From Palauibacter sp022826685 (lineage in GTDB: Bacteria > Gemmatimonadota > Gemmatimonadetes > Palauibacterales > Palauibacteraceae): DNA of 64,000 nt. Under the pieces are notes generated by a model. It saw only the letters and a program-made list of their open reading frames with translations. It searched no databases and was not told where the DNA came from. Where the stretch lies: NCBI RefSeq assembly GCF_965221685.1, contig NZ_OZ244907.1; one strand, written 5' to 3'. Positions 7,162 to 16,343 of this stretch are shown piece by piece (the first letter of the stretch is position 1; each line of letters begins with the position of its first letter). The position numbers and the translations under genes are program-made.

Positions 7162-7216
7162 CGCGGCGCGGGAAAGTGAAGAAATTCACAAGCTCGCACG
7201 AGAGGAGCGAACCCCC

Positions 7217-7573
7217 TTGCTCGATCCATATCTCGGCATCCTGATCCTCGCGTTGGTCGGCGTGCTGAACGCGGCCGCGATGATGGGTGTATCGCACTTC
7301 GTGGGTTCCCGCCGGCCGACCGCGGTGAAGGCGAGCCCGTACGAGTCGGGGATTCCCCCGCTCGGGACGACGCGGGAGCGTTTCTCGGTCAACTTCTACA
7401 TCGTGGCGATGCTCTTCATCGTCCTCGATATCGAGACGCTCTTCCTCATTCCGTGGGCCGCGATCTTCCGGGAATTGGGGATGGTCGGGTTCGTGGAGAT
7501 CACGGCGTTTCTGACCGTGCTCGGCGTCGGACTCGTGTACGCGTGGAAGAAGGGGGCCCTCGAATGGGACTGA
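7217..7573 (+). CDS. nuoA: NADH-quinone oxidoreductase subunit A
   Basis: Small membrane subunit of complex I, 118 aa with three predicted helices (about 6-28, 62-82, 88-110). The hallmark segment is SPYESGIPPLGTTRERFSVN, whose equivalent loop lines the quinone site, followed by FYIVAMLFIVLDIETLFLIP. The start is TTG at 7217, placed after a GAGGAG ribosome-binding site at about 7202-7207; earlier in-frame starts would overlap the divergent hydrolase. The 3-prime end overlaps nuoB by ten bases. It is the first gene of the 13-gene nuo operon. Confidence 0.93.
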   Translation: MLDPYLGILILALVGVLNAAAMMGVSHFVGSRRPTAVKASPYESGIPPLGTTRERFSVNFYIVAMLFIVLDIETLFLIPWAAIFRELGMVGFVEITAFLTVLGVGLVYAWKKGALEWD

Positions 7574-8271
7574 GAACGCTCGACGTGCTGCCTCCCGGCG
7601 CGCACCCCGAAGAGGGCAGGGTCGACACCGGCATCCCGCACAACTGGATGACGACGAAGCTCGACTACGTCATCAACTGGGCGCGCCGCAACTCGCTGTG
7701 GCCCATGCCGTTCGGCACCGCCTGCTGCGCGATCGAGATGATGGCCTCCGCCGCGACGAAGTACGACATCGGCCGCTTCGGGATGGAGCGCATGTCCTTC
7801 AGCCCCAGGCAGGCGGACCTGATGATCGTCGCCGGCCGGGTGACCTACAAGCTCGCCCCGGTCCTGCGCCGGGTCTGGGATCAGATGCCGCAGCCCAAGT
7901 GGTGCGTGTCGATGGGCGCGTGCGCGAGTTCCGGCGGGATGTTCGACAACTACACGATCGTCCAGGGGATCGACACGATCGTGCCCGTCGACGTCTACGT
8001 CCCGGGCTGTCCGCCGCGGCCGGAAGGCCTCATCTACGGACTCCTGATGATCCAGGAGAAGATCAAGGGAGAGTCGCTCGCCGACCCCCGCGCGCGGGAC
8101 GAGGCTCCGGAGGCGGTCGGACGCCCGAATCTGCCCCCCGAGACGATCGAACTCGTCGCCCAGCCCTTCGGCAACTCGACGAATCAGAACCGGATGAGCG
8201 GGCTCGGCCCGACCTCCGCGCTGTCCCGGTCCCGCGACCGGCGCGAACGCCGTCTGGAACACCGGGATTGA
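7564..8271 (+). CDS. nuoB: NADH-quinone oxidoreductase subunit B
   Basis: Peripheral-arm subunit that carries the terminal iron-sulfur cluster N2 next to the quinone site. The four ligands are the adjacent cysteines in TACCAIE (C54, C55), C120 in GACASSGG and C149 in VYVPGCPP. The core ends near residue 175. A poorly conserved, Arg-rich C-terminal extension of about 50 residues (SRSRDRRERRLEHRD at the end) makes this protein longer (235 aa) than most NuoB. ATG at 7564 lies inside the nuoA 3-prime end. An upstream start would only extend it through nuoA. Confidence 0.95.
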   Translation: MGLRTLDVLPPGAHPEEGRVDTGIPHNWMTTKLDYVINWARRNSLWPMPFGTACCAIEMMASAATKYDIGRFGMERMSFSPRQADLMIVAGRVTYKLAPVLRRVWDQMPQPKWCVSMGACASSGGMFDNYTIVQGIDTIVPVDVYVPGCPPRPEGLIYGLLMIQEKIKGESLADPRARDEAPEAVGRPNLPPETIELVAQPFGNSTNQNRMSGLGPTSALSRSRDRRERRLEHRD

Positions 8272-8287
8272 CCGGGGCGCTCCGCCG

Positions 8288-10198
8288 TTGACGACCGCGA
8301 CGACGACCGCCCCTCCGCGCATGGTGCGGGTCGCGTCCCTCGACGGGGATGCGGCGAGCCATCCCTCGGTCCTCGCCCTCCGCGAGCGCTTCGAAGAGGG
8401 CGTGCGGCGCGTGGAGAGCGACGCGCTCGGCTATCCCGTCGTGTGGATCGACCCGGGCCTCAACGCCGACGCGCTCCGCTTCCTCCGGGAGACGCCCGAC
8501 CAGGCGTACGACCTGCTCGCGGATCTCATGGGGGCGCACAGCGGCATCGGGGCCCCGATCCAGGTGTGGTACCAGCTCTGGTCCATGGCGCACGGCCGCC
8601 AGCTGCGGGTCGCGTGCGAGGTGCCGATGGACGACCTCGAGCTGGACAGCGTGACCGACCAGTGGCTCGCCGCCAACTGGCTCGAGCGCGAGGTGTGGGA
8701 CATGTACGGCGTGAGCTTCCGGGGACACCCGGACCTGCGCCGCATCCTCATGCCGGAGAACTACGAGGAGGGGTTCCCGCTCCGGAAGGACTTCCCGCTC
8801 CGCGGACGCTTCAGCCGCTCCAGGCAGGTGAGCCGCGCGCTCTCCCGCGACCTCGTCGACATGTATGCCGTCGAGGAGCTGGAGATGGCGGGCTACGCCG
8901 TGACCGAGGACGGAGACGTACGGGCGCCGTCGGAGCAGACGGCCGAGAGCGGAGCACCGGACGGGTCGCCAACCGGAGCACCAGGCGGGATCCGCGACGT
9001 CAGCCCGGATGAGAAGCCCGAGGATGCGCTCGAGGGCGAACCCATCCTCATCAACATGGGACCGCAGCACCCCGCGACCCACGGCGTCCTCCGGCTCGTG
9101 CTCCAGCTCGATGGGGAGCGCGTCGTGCGCTGCTCCCCCCACATCGGGTACCTGCACACGGGCTTCGAGAAGACGTGCGAATACCGTGAATGGAATCAAT
9201 GCGTCCCCTACACGGATCGCATGGACTACCTGGCGCCGATGCTCTACAACATCGGCTACGCCGGGGCGGTCGAAGCGCTCCTCGACGTCGAGATCACCGA
9301 GCGCTGCCGCGTCGTCCGTGTCATCCTCGGCGAGTTGAACCGCATCCTCGGCCACCTCCTGTGGCTGGGGACGACGGCGATCGACATCGGCGCCTTCTCC
9401 GTCTTCCTCTACACCTTCCAGGAGCGCGAGCGGATCTACAACCTGCACGAGGCGTACACGGGGGGCCGGATCACGACCTCCGTCACGCGCGTCGGCGGGA
9501 TGATGGCGGACCTGCCCGTGGGCTGGACGGCGGCGGCCCGCGACTTCGCGGCGACCTTCCCGGAGACGCTGGACGAGGTCGAGCGGCTCCTGTCCCGCAA
9601 CGCGATCTGGCAGGGCCGCACGATGGATATCGGCCTGCTCTCCGCGGACAGGGCGGTGAGCTACGGCGTCACCGGACCCACGCTCCGCGCGAGCGGCGTG
9701 GCCTACGACGTGCGGAAGGCGCGTCCCTACCTCGGCTACGAGGAGTACGACTTCGACGTGCCCGTGGGGACGACCGGCGACGTCTACGATCGCTATCTCG
9801 TGAGGGTGGAGGAGATGCGGCAGAGCGTCCGCATCATCGAACAGGCGCTGGACCGGCTCCCGGGCGGCCCGATCAACATCGACGACTACCGGATCGTCCT
9901 CCCCCCCAAGGGCGAGGCGATGGGGTCGATCGACACGATGATCTCGCACTTCAAGCTCGTGATGGAGGGCGTCCGCGTGCCGGCCGGCGAGACGTGGTAT
10001 TCGATCGAGAGCTCGAAGGGCGAACTGGGGTTCGGGATCATCTCCGACGGCGGCACGAAGCCCGTCCGCTGCCGTTTCCGCGGTCCGTCGTTCATCAACA
10101 TCGCGTCGCTCCCGGAACTCGTGAAGGGCGAACTCGTGGCCGACGTCGTCGCGATCAACGCCTCGCTCGACGTCGTGCTCGGAGAGATCGACCGGTGA
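8288..10198 (+). CDS. nuoCD: Fused NADH-quinone oxidoreductase subunits C and D
   Basis: A single 636-aa polypeptide that joins the 30-kDa (NuoC) and 49-kDa (NuoD) subunits. The NuoC part covers about residues 15-200 and includes WLEREVWDMYGVSFRGHPDL and PLRKDFPL. A Pro/Gly/Ser/Glu-rich linker spans about 208-250. NuoD then runs from MGPQHPATHGVLRLVLQLDG, with RVGGMMADLPVGW and the quinone-pocket histidines in PQHPATHG. Start is TTG at 8288, 16 bases after nuoB. The stop overlaps nuoE as GTGA. Fused NuoCD is known from Enterobacteria and several other phyla, so this is unusual but not new. Confidence 0.95.
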   Translation: MTTATTTAPPRMVRVASLDGDAASHPSVLALRERFEEGVRRVESDALGYPVVWIDPGLNADALRFLRETPDQAYDLLADLMGAHSGIGAPIQVWYQLWSMAHGRQLRVACEVPMDDLELDSVTDQWLAANWLEREVWDMYGVSFRGHPDLRRILMPENYEEGFPLRKDFPLRGRFSRSRQVSRALSRDLVDMYAVEELEMAGYAVTEDGDVRAPSEQTAESGAPDGSPTGAPGGIRDVSPDEKPEDALEGEPILINMGPQHPATHGVLRLVLQLDGERVVRCSPHIGYLHTGFEKTCEYREWNQCVPYTDRMDYLAPMLYNIGYAGAVEALLDVEITERCRVVRVILGELNRILGHLLWLGTTAIDIGAFSVFLYTFQERERIYNLHEAYTGGRITTSVTRVGGMMADLPVGWTAAARDFAATFPETLDEVERLLSRNAIWQGRTMDIGLLSADRAVSYGVTGPTLRASGVAYDVRKARPYLGYEEYDFDVPVGTTGDVYDRYLVRVEEMRQSVRIIEQALDRLPGGPINIDDYRIVLPPKGEAMGSIDTMISHFKLVMEGVRVPAGETWYSIESSKGELGFGIISDGGTKPVRCRFRGPSFINIASLPELVKGELVADVVAINASLDVVLGEIDR

Positions 10199-10779
10199 GC
10201 CGGCGCATCCATCCCGCGGTGGTCCCCGCGCAGCCCTTCCAGTTGACGGCGAGGGAGACGTTCGACGGTCCCATCTTCGAGACGGAGGAGGGGAAGCACC
10301 GGCTGGAGGCGGCCCTCTCCCGCTATCCGACGAAGCAGGCGGCACTCCTCCCCATGCTCGGTTTCGTGCAGTCGGTGAAGGGGTGGATCGAACCCGCGGA
10401 CATGGTCGAAGTCGCCGAGGCGCTGGACCTTACCCCCGCCTACGTCCACTCGATTGCGACCTTCTACACGATGTACAACAAGCACCCGGTCGGGCGTCAC
10501 TTCGTCCAGGTGTGCACGAACATCTCCTGCCACCTGAACCGGGCCGAGGAGGTGCTGCACCGCTTCCTCGCCGAGACGGGGACGCGAGAGGGCGAGGTCT
10601 CGGCGGACGGTGAGTTCACCGTGATCGAGGCGGAATGTCTCGGCGCGTGCGGCTTCGCGACGGTGGTGCAGGTCAACGACCGCTACCTCGAGGATGTGAC
10701 GCCGGACTGCGTGCCCGAGATCGTGGAGAATCTGCGCGGGACGCGAAACGGCGGGCCGGACGCGGGAGGCGACGCATGA
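10195..10779 (+). CDS. nuoE: NADH-quinone oxidoreductase subunit E
   Basis: Thioredoxin-fold subunit of the NADH-binding module that holds [2Fe-2S] cluster N1a. The ligands are C107 and C112 in VCTNISCHL and C148 and C152 in CLGACGFA. The 194-aa protein has the usual helical N-terminal half (YPTKQAALLPMLGFVQ). GTG at 10195 overlaps the nuoCD stop by four bases and is favoured over in-frame starts far upstream inside nuoCD. Its own stop overlaps nuoF as ATGA. Confidence 0.95.
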   Translation: MSRRIHPAVVPAQPFQLTARETFDGPIFETEEGKHRLEAALSRYPTKQAALLPMLGFVQSVKGWIEPADMVEVAEALDLTPAYVHSIATFYTMYNKHPVGRHFVQVCTNISCHLNRAEEVLHRFLAETGTREGEVSADGEFTVIEAECLGACGFATVVQVNDRYLEDVTPDCVPEIVENLRGTRNGGPDAGGDA

Positions 10780-12065
10780 GCTTCCCGCACGGCAGCGACC
10801 TCGAGACGACGACGCGCCTCTCGCGGCACCAGGGCGAGGCCGAAGCGCGCACGCTCGAAGGATGGCGCGCCCGGGGCGGCTACGAGGCGCTCCGGCGCTC
10901 GCTCGACATGTCCCCAGCCGAGATCACCGAGGTCGTGAAGGCATCCGGCCTCCGGGGCCGCGGCGGCGCGGGCTTCCCGACGGGCCTCAAGTGGAGCTTC
11001 ATGCCGAAGGACGACGGCAAGCCGCACTACCTGTGCTGCAACGCGGACGAATCCGAGCCGGGCGCCTTCAAGGACCGCGAAGTCATCCGCTGGACGCCCC
11101 ACCTCCTCATCGAGGGCTGCCTGATCGCGTCGCGCGCCATCGGGGCGGAGCACGCCTACATCTACGTGCGGGGCGAGTTCTTCGAGGAGACGCAGGTTCT
11201 GAACGCCGCGGTCGTCGAGGCGTACGAGAACGGCCTCGCGGGGGAGGGGATCCTGGGCTCGTCGTGGTCGTGCGACGTGACGATCCACGCCGGGGCCGGG
11301 GCGTACATCGCCGGCGAGGAGACCGGCCTCATGAATTCGCTCATGGGCAACCGCGCGGAACCCTGGGCGAAGCCGCCATTCCCGGCGCAGGCGGGGGCGT
11401 TCGGGATGCCGACGACGGTGAACAACGTCGAGACGCTCGCCGCGGTCCCCATGATCCTGGAGAACGGCGCCGACTGGTACCGGCAGTGGGGGAGCGAGGA
11501 GTCGCCCGGCACGAAGCTGTGGAGCTGTTCGGGCCACCTCGTGCGCCCCGGCAACTACGAGTTCGCGCTCGGCCTGCCGCTGAGCGACATCATCTTCGAC
11601 GCCTGCGGCGGCACGCCCTCGGGCAAGCCCGTGAAGGCCGTGATCCCGGGCGGGTCGTCCACCGCGTTCCTGACGGGAGACGAACTCGACTGCGCGACGA
11701 CGTACGAGGGGCTGGCGGAGGCGGGAAGCGCCCTCGGCACCGCCTCGCCGATCGTCATGGACGAGGACACGGACATCGTCGCGGCGATGCGGCGGATCGC
11801 TCAGTTCTACGCGCACGAGTCGTGCGGCCAGTGCGTGCAGTGCCGCGAGGGCACGTCGTGGGTCGTCCGCATCCTGCAGCGCATCGAGGCGGGGGACGGG
11901 CGACCGGCGGACATCGACACGCTGTACGAGCTGTGCGAGCAGATGACGGGACGCACGATCTGCGTGCTGGCGGACAGCGTCGTGTTCCCGCTCGAGTCCT
12001 CGCTCGACAAGTTCCGCGCCGACTACGAGGCGCGGATGAAGCCGACCCTGGTCGCGGCGGGGTGA
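10776..12065 (+). CDS. nuoF: NADH-quinone oxidoreductase subunit F (NADH/FMN-binding)
   Basis: Flavoprotein subunit that oxidises NADH, 429 aa. The FMN/NADH site shows GLRGRGGAGFPTGLKW near residue 48-63 and CCNADESEPGAFKDRE. The cluster N3 cysteines lie in ESCGQCVQCREG and in the later TICVLAD. The glycine loop reads GEETGLMNSLMG, where most homologs have GEETALL; the change is conservative. ATG at 10776 forms ATGA with the nuoE stop. The distance to nuoG (16 bases) is normal for the operon. Confidence 0.95.
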   Translation: MSFPHGSDLETTTRLSRHQGEAEARTLEGWRARGGYEALRRSLDMSPAEITEVVKASGLRGRGGAGFPTGLKWSFMPKDDGKPHYLCCNADESEPGAFKDREVIRWTPHLLIEGCLIASRAIGAEHAYIYVRGEFFEETQVLNAAVVEAYENGLAGEGILGSSWSCDVTIHAGAGAYIAGEETGLMNSLMGNRAEPWAKPPFPAQAGAFGMPTTVNNVETLAAVPMILENGADWYRQWGSEESPGTKLWSCSGHLVRPGNYEFALGLPLSDIIFDACGGTPSGKPVKAVIPGGSSTAFLTGDELDCATTYEGLAEAGSALGTASPIVMDEDTDIVAAMRRIAQFYAHESCGQCVQCREGTSWVVRILQRIEAGDGRPADIDTLYELCEQMTGRTICVLADSVVFPLESSLDKFRADYEARMKPTLVAAG

Positions 12066-12081
12066 CGCATGGCGGGTGAAG

Positions 12082-13728
12082 ATGGCCGAGATGGCTGAGA
12101 ACGGGGCGAAGGCGACGGTCACGCTCACGGTCGACGGGGTCGAGGTCACGGTCCCGAGCGGCACGCGCGTCATCGAGGCGGCGGAGCATGTGGGCGTCGT
12201 CGTGCCGCGCTACTGCTACCATCCGGGGATCCCCACGCGGCCGGCGCAGTGCCGCATGTGTCTCGTGGAGGTCGAGGGACGCCCCAAGCTCGAGCCCTCC
12301 TGTACGCTGCAGGCGGCCGACGACATGGTGGTGAACACGGCGAGCGACACGGCGCGCACGGCCCGCCAGTCGGTCATCGAGTTCCTCCTCGTGAACCACC
12401 CGCTCGACTGCCCGATCTGCGACGCCGCGGGGCAGTGCATGCTCCAGGACTACGCCTACGTCACGAACCAGCTCGAGAGCCGGGTCGACGAGCCGAAGCG
12501 GATCATGGGGCGGGATCGTATCTCGGACGACATCCTCTACTTCGCGGACCGCTGCGTGATCTGCACGCGCTGCGTGCGCTTCATGCGGGACGTGGCGGAG
12601 GACGATTCGCTCATCGTCGCGCAGCGCGGGGACAAGGCCTATATCGACACCTTCCCCGGCCGCGAACTCGACAACCCCTTCCAGGGGAACATCGTCGACG
12701 TGTGCCCGGTCGGCGCCCTCGTGCACGAGGACTTCGTGTTCAAGGCACGGTCGTGGGACATGGACGCGGCGGCGAGCGTGTGTCCGGGGTGTCCCACCGG
12801 CTGCAACGTCACGATCGACACGAAGGAGAACCAGATCGTGCGCGTGAAGCCGCGGCACAACGCGGCCGTGAACTCCTGGTGGATGTGCGACTACGGGCGC
12901 AAGCACCTCGTGATGACGAACCGCGGCGTCCGGGCCGAACTCCCCCTCATCCGCGCCGGCGACGACAGGGGCGGCGACGGCGGCGGCGAGTTGAGGCCGG
13001 TGGACTGGGCGACCGCGCTCGACTGGGTGGCGGAGAAGATCGACGCGCTCGGCGCGCCCGGCGGGAGCGCGGTCGTCTCCCCGGACGCCTCGAACGAGAA
13101 CCTGTTCTACGTCCGGACGCTCCTCGACCGGCTCGGCGTCGGAGACGCCGACTTCCGGGTCCCGCAGGGCGAGACCGCCGAACTCCCGACGGTGCCGACG
13201 CTCAAGCTGAGGGCGGACCGCGCCGCGAACGCGATCGGCGCCGGGTTCTTCGGCGGCCGCCGCGTGGACGGTCCGCCCAACGGCTCGGCGGGCGGAGCGC
13301 TCGTCGTGCTCGATGACGAACTCGAGGGGGCCGGCGATGACTTCGGCGCTTCGGCCGACTTCTTCCTCTATCTCGGCACGCGGCTCCCCGGCGCGGCGCG
13401 CAACGCGGATGCGGTGCTTCCGATCGCGACCTTCGCGGAGATGGACGGCACCTTCACGAACTTCGAGGGCCGCGTGCAGCGCTTCCACCAGGCGCTGAGG
13501 CCGCCCGGGCTGGCCCGCCCGGGCTGGATGGTGCTGAGTCGCGTGCTCGCCCGCCTGGGTGACGGCGAGGCCGTCGACGACGTGCGCGGCGCGTTCGAGC
13601 GGATGGCGGCGCAGGCTCCGGCCTTGGCGGGCCTGACGTGGGACGGGATCGGGCTCAAGGGCGCCCCGGCCGCCGGCGCGGCCGCCGAAGCCGCCGGCGT
13701 CGCCGGATCCGCGGGGGCCGGCGCGTGA
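12082..13728 (+). CDS. nuoG: NADH-quinone oxidoreductase subunit G (iron-sulfur)
   Basis: Electron-wire subunit, 548 aa. The N-terminal ferredoxin domain has [2Fe-2S] ligands C45, C57, C60 and C74 (YCYHPG, CRMCLVEV). Next come the His-ligated cluster region (NHPLDCPICDAAGQCMLQD) and CVICTRCVRF. The accessory N7 site appears intact as CPGCPTGC with a later CDYGR. The molybdopterin-like domain is short compared with E. coli NuoG (about 900 aa). The C-terminus is Ala/Gly-rich and simple in sequence. ATG at 12082 is chosen; GTG at 12076 and ATG at 12091 are alternatives. Confidence 0.93.
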   Translation: MAEMAENGAKATVTLTVDGVEVTVPSGTRVIEAAEHVGVVVPRYCYHPGIPTRPAQCRMCLVEVEGRPKLEPSCTLQAADDMVVNTASDTARTARQSVIEFLLVNHPLDCPICDAAGQCMLQDYAYVTNQLESRVDEPKRIMGRDRISDDILYFADRCVICTRCVRFMRDVAEDDSLIVAQRGDKAYIDTFPGRELDNPFQGNIVDVCPVGALVHEDFVFKARSWDMDAAASVCPGCPTGCNVTIDTKENQIVRVKPRHNAAVNSWWMCDYGRKHLVMTNRGVRAELPLIRAGDDRGGDGGGELRPVDWATALDWVAEKIDALGAPGGSAVVSPDASNENLFYVRTLLDRLGVGDADFRVPQGETAELPTVPTLKLRADRAANAIGAGFFGGRRVDGPPNGSAGGALVVLDDELEGAGDDFGASADFFLYLGTRLPGAARNADAVLPIATFAEMDGTFTNFEGRVQRFHQALRPPGLARPGWMVLSRVLARLGDGEAVDDVRGAFERMAAQAPALAGLTWDGIGLKGAPAAGAAAEAAGVAGSAGAGA

Positions 13729-14984
13729 ACCCGGTCACCGGCGGCGCATTCGTCTTCGCCACCGTGGGGAAGGTCGTCCTCTTCTTCTCGGTGCTGATGC
13801 TCGCGGTCATGCTCGCCACGATCTTCGAGCGCAAGGTGTGCGGCTTCATGCAGGACCGGAGCGGCCCGAACCGCGTCGGTCCGTGGGGACTCCTCCAGGT
13901 CATCGCCGACGGGCTCAAGAATCTCCTGAAGGAGGAGACGATGCCGGCGCAGGCCGTCCGGCCCTTCTTCCTCCTCGCGCCCGTCCTCGGGATCCTGCCG
14001 TCCACGATCCTCTTCGCCGTCATCCCCTTCGCCTCCCCCCTGCCCACGCAGTGGGGACTCGTGGAGATGATCGTGGCGGACGTGCCGATCGGCTTCCTCT
14101 ACGTGCTCGCGATCGGCTCGATCGGCGTGTACGGCGTCGCGATGGGCGGCTGGGCTTCCGGGTCGAAATACTCGCTGCTCGGCGGACTCCGAGGCTCCGC
14201 GCAGATGGTGAGCTACGAGGTCGCGCTCGCGCTCAGCCTCGTCCCGCTCATCCTCCTGACCGGGGACGTGCGCGCCCCCGAGATCGTCTCGATGCAGCAG
14301 ACGTTCACGGCCGGGCCCGCGACCTACGCGACGTGGTTCATGTTTCCGCTCCTCGTCGGCCTCTTCTTCTTCTTCGTTTCGGGGCTCGCGGAGACGAACC
14401 GCCTCCCCTTCGACCTTCCGGAGGCGGAGGCCGAACTCATCACCGGATACCACACGGAGTATTCGGCGATGAAGTTCTCGATGTTCATGATCGGCGAGTT
14501 TGCGCACGTGATCACGGTCGCCGCGCTCGTCACGGTCTTCTTCCTCGGCGGGTGGGACATCCCGTTCTGGCAGGGAGACAACATCCGCGTGCTCTCCGAC
14601 GGGACGGTGATCGGAGAGCCGACGTGGTGGAAGACGCTGCTCACGCTCGGCGCCTTCGGTGTGAAGACGTCGCTCCTCGTGCTCGTCTTCGTCTGGATTC
14701 GGTGGACGCTGCCGCGCTTCCGCTACGACCAGCTCATGGATCTGGGCTGGAAGTTCATGCTGGAAGCGGTGACGGTCTACATCCTCGTCATCGCCTTCGT
14801 GATCCTCGGAATCGAGGCGGTCGGGATCCCGGCCGGCGGCTGGTACGCGTTCGTTCTCTTCCTCGTGAATCTTGCGCTCGCGGGGGTTCTCTTCTTCGCC
14901 ATGGACCGGGGGACGCTGATCCGCGGCGGGGCGAAGGGGGCGAGGCCGGCCGGCGGCGACGCCGGGGAAGGTCAGGGAGGGTAA
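13725..14984 (+). CDS. nuoH: NADH-quinone oxidoreductase subunit H
   Basis: Heel membrane subunit that forms the quinone chamber with NuoB and NuoD. It shows the characteristic RSGPNRVGPWGLLQVIADGL near residue 45-65, the loop GLAETNRLPFDLPEAEAELI with its conserved acidic residues, and TEYSAMKFSMFMIGE. At 419 aa it is longer than E. coli NuoH (about 325): a short hydrophilic loop is inserted after residue 275 (containing VLSDGTVIGEP), and the C-terminus is extended and Gly-rich. GTG at 13725 overlaps the nuoG stop as GTGA. Confidence 0.94.
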   Translation: MNPVTGGAFVFATVGKVVLFFSVLMLAVMLATIFERKVCGFMQDRSGPNRVGPWGLLQVIADGLKNLLKEETMPAQAVRPFFLLAPVLGILPSTILFAVIPFASPLPTQWGLVEMIVADVPIGFLYVLAIGSIGVYGVAMGGWASGSKYSLLGGLRGSAQMVSYEVALALSLVPLILLTGDVRAPEIVSMQQTFTAGPATYATWFMFPLLVGLFFFFVSGLAETNRLPFDLPEAEAELITGYHTEYSAMKFSMFMIGEFAHVITVAALVTVFFLGGWDIPFWQGDNIRVLSDGTVIGEPTWWKTLLTLGAFGVKTSLLVLVFVWIRWTLPRFRYDQLMDLGWKFMLEAVTVYILVIAFVILGIEAVGIPAGGWYAFVLFLVNLALAGVLFFAMDRGTLIRGGAKGARPAGGDAGEGQGG

Positions 14985-15482
14985 ATGCCTGGGGACGTGA
15001 AAGTTGTGGAGCGGCCGCGCGCAGAGAGTTCGTACGTGCGGGCGGCGGCGAAGGGGATGTCGATCACCATGCGGCACCTCCTGAGCCCGAACAAGAAGAC
15101 GCAGCAGTATCCCGACGAGAAGTGGGAACTCGCGCCGCGGACGCGCGGGACGCACCGCATGGCGGTGCACGAGGATGGACGGGCGAAGTGCGTGGCCTGC
15201 GGCCTGTGTCCGACCGTGTGCCCCGTGAACTGCATCAAGCTCGTGCCGGCGGAGGACGAGAGCGGCGAGCGCTACGCGGCGATCTACGAGATCGACGAGT
15301 TCCGCTGCATCTTCTGCGGCTACTGCCAGGAGGTGTGTCCGGTCGAGGCGATCCACCTCGGCGTGCACTACGAGAACGCGGAGTATTCGCGCGAACGCTG
15401 GGTGTACGACCTCGAGCGGCTCGTCGAGCAGGAGCACGACGTGACCGCGCTGTGGGATCCTCAGGACCCCGCGTCGCAGTGA
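14985..15482 (+). CDS. nuoI: NADH-quinone oxidoreductase subunit I
   Basis: A 165-aa ferredoxin-like subunit with two [4Fe-4S] clusters (N6a, N6b). The ligand sets are C69, C72, C75, C79 in CVACGLCPTVCP and C108, C111, C114, C118 in CIFCGYCQEVCP. The amphipathic N-terminal helix contains AKGMSITMRHLL, which lies along NuoH. ATG at 14985 directly abuts the nuoH stop codon (TAA then ATG), so coupling is likely. Confidence 0.95.
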   Translation: MPGDVKVVERPRAESSYVRAAAKGMSITMRHLLSPNKKTQQYPDEKWELAPRTRGTHRMAVHEDGRAKCVACGLCPTVCPVNCIKLVPAEDESGERYAAIYEIDEFRCIFCGYCQEVCPVEAIHLGVHYENAEYSRERWVYDLERLVEQEHDVTALWDPQDPASQ

Positions 15483-15489
15483 TGCCGCG

Positions 15490-16017
15490 ATGATCCAGGA
15501 CTTCCTTTTTCAGGCCTTCGCGGCGAGCGCGATTCTGGGCGCGGTGATCATGGTCACGCGCCGGAATCCCGTCTCTGCCGTGATCTTCCTGGTCGGCGTG
15601 TTCTTCGCCACGTCGGGCATGTTCCTCATGCTGGACGCGCACTACATCGCGGCGATCAACGTGATCCTGTACGGCGGGGCCATCATGGTCCTCTTCCTCT
15701 TCGTCCTCATGCTCCTGAACCTGGGGCACGCGGACTGGCGCGACCTGCGGGGGCCCGTCGGAGGGCTCATCGGCGGCTCGATCTCCATCGCCTTCCTCGG
15801 CGTCCTCACGCGCCTCTTCGTGGGGGGCACGGACTCCCGGCCGGTCGTGGAGATCGCGGGCAGCGCCCTCCGCGAGGCGGCCGCCGAACAGGGCGTCGTC
15901 GGCGTCGTCGCCCGGCCGCTCTTCACGGAGTACACGATCGTGCTCGAGGTCACCGGCGTCCTCCTGCTCGTGTCCATCGTGGGGACGATCCTGCTCGCCC
16001 GCAGGGAGCGGACATGA
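15490..16017 (+). CDS. nuoJ: NADH-quinone oxidoreductase subunit J
   Basis: Membrane subunit of complex I, 175 aa with five predicted helices. The segment AINVILYGGAIMVLFLFVLMLL in helix 3 (here about residues 55-76) is the family hallmark and includes the pi-bulge region. The loop between helices 4 and 5 is longer than usual and polar (about 112-140). Starts with ATG at 15490, seven bases after nuoI. The stop overlaps nuoK as ATGA. Confidence 0.94.
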   Translation: MIQDFLFQAFAASAILGAVIMVTRRNPVSAVIFLVGVFFATSGMFLMLDAHYIAAINVILYGGAIMVLFLFVLMLLNLGHADWRDLRGPVGGLIGGSISIAFLGVLTRLFVGGTDSRPVVEIAGSALREAAAEQGVVGVVARPLFTEYTIVLEVTGVLLLVSIVGTILLARRERT

Positions 16018-16343
16018 GCGAGGCCGGCATGGCGGGCGCGCTCGGGCTGAACGGACTCATCGCCCTCTTCGTGAGCGCGATCCTCTTCTCGATCGGCGTG
16101 ATCGGGGTCCTGCTGAGGCGCAACGCGATCATCGTCTTCATGTGCGTCGAACTGATGCTGAACGCCGCGAACCTGTCGCTCGTCGCCTTCTCGCGCATGC
16201 ACGGGATCGAGGGACAGATCTTCGTCTTCTTCGTCATGGCCGTCGCCGCGGCGGAGGCCGCCGTGGGGCTCGCGATCATCATCGCGATCTTCCGGCACTA
16301 TGAAGTCGTGGACCTCGACCGCTTCCGGCTCCTGAAGTGGTGA
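16014..16343 (+). CDS. nuoK: NADH-quinone oxidoreductase subunit K
   Basis: Small three-helix membrane subunit, 109 aa, part of the proton path. The conserved glutamates lie in CVELMLNAANLSLVAFSR (about E46) and in VAAAEAAVGLAIIIAI (about E82), both embedded in helices. The first helix carries SIGVIGVLLRRNAI. Coupled to nuoJ by an ATGA overlap and to nuoL by a GTGA overlap. Confidence 0.95.
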   Translation: MSEAGMAGALGLNGLIALFVSAILFSIGVIGVLLRRNAIIVFMCVELMLNAANLSLVAFSRMHGIEGQIFVFFVMAVAAAEAAVGLAIIIAIFRHYEVVDLDRFRLLKW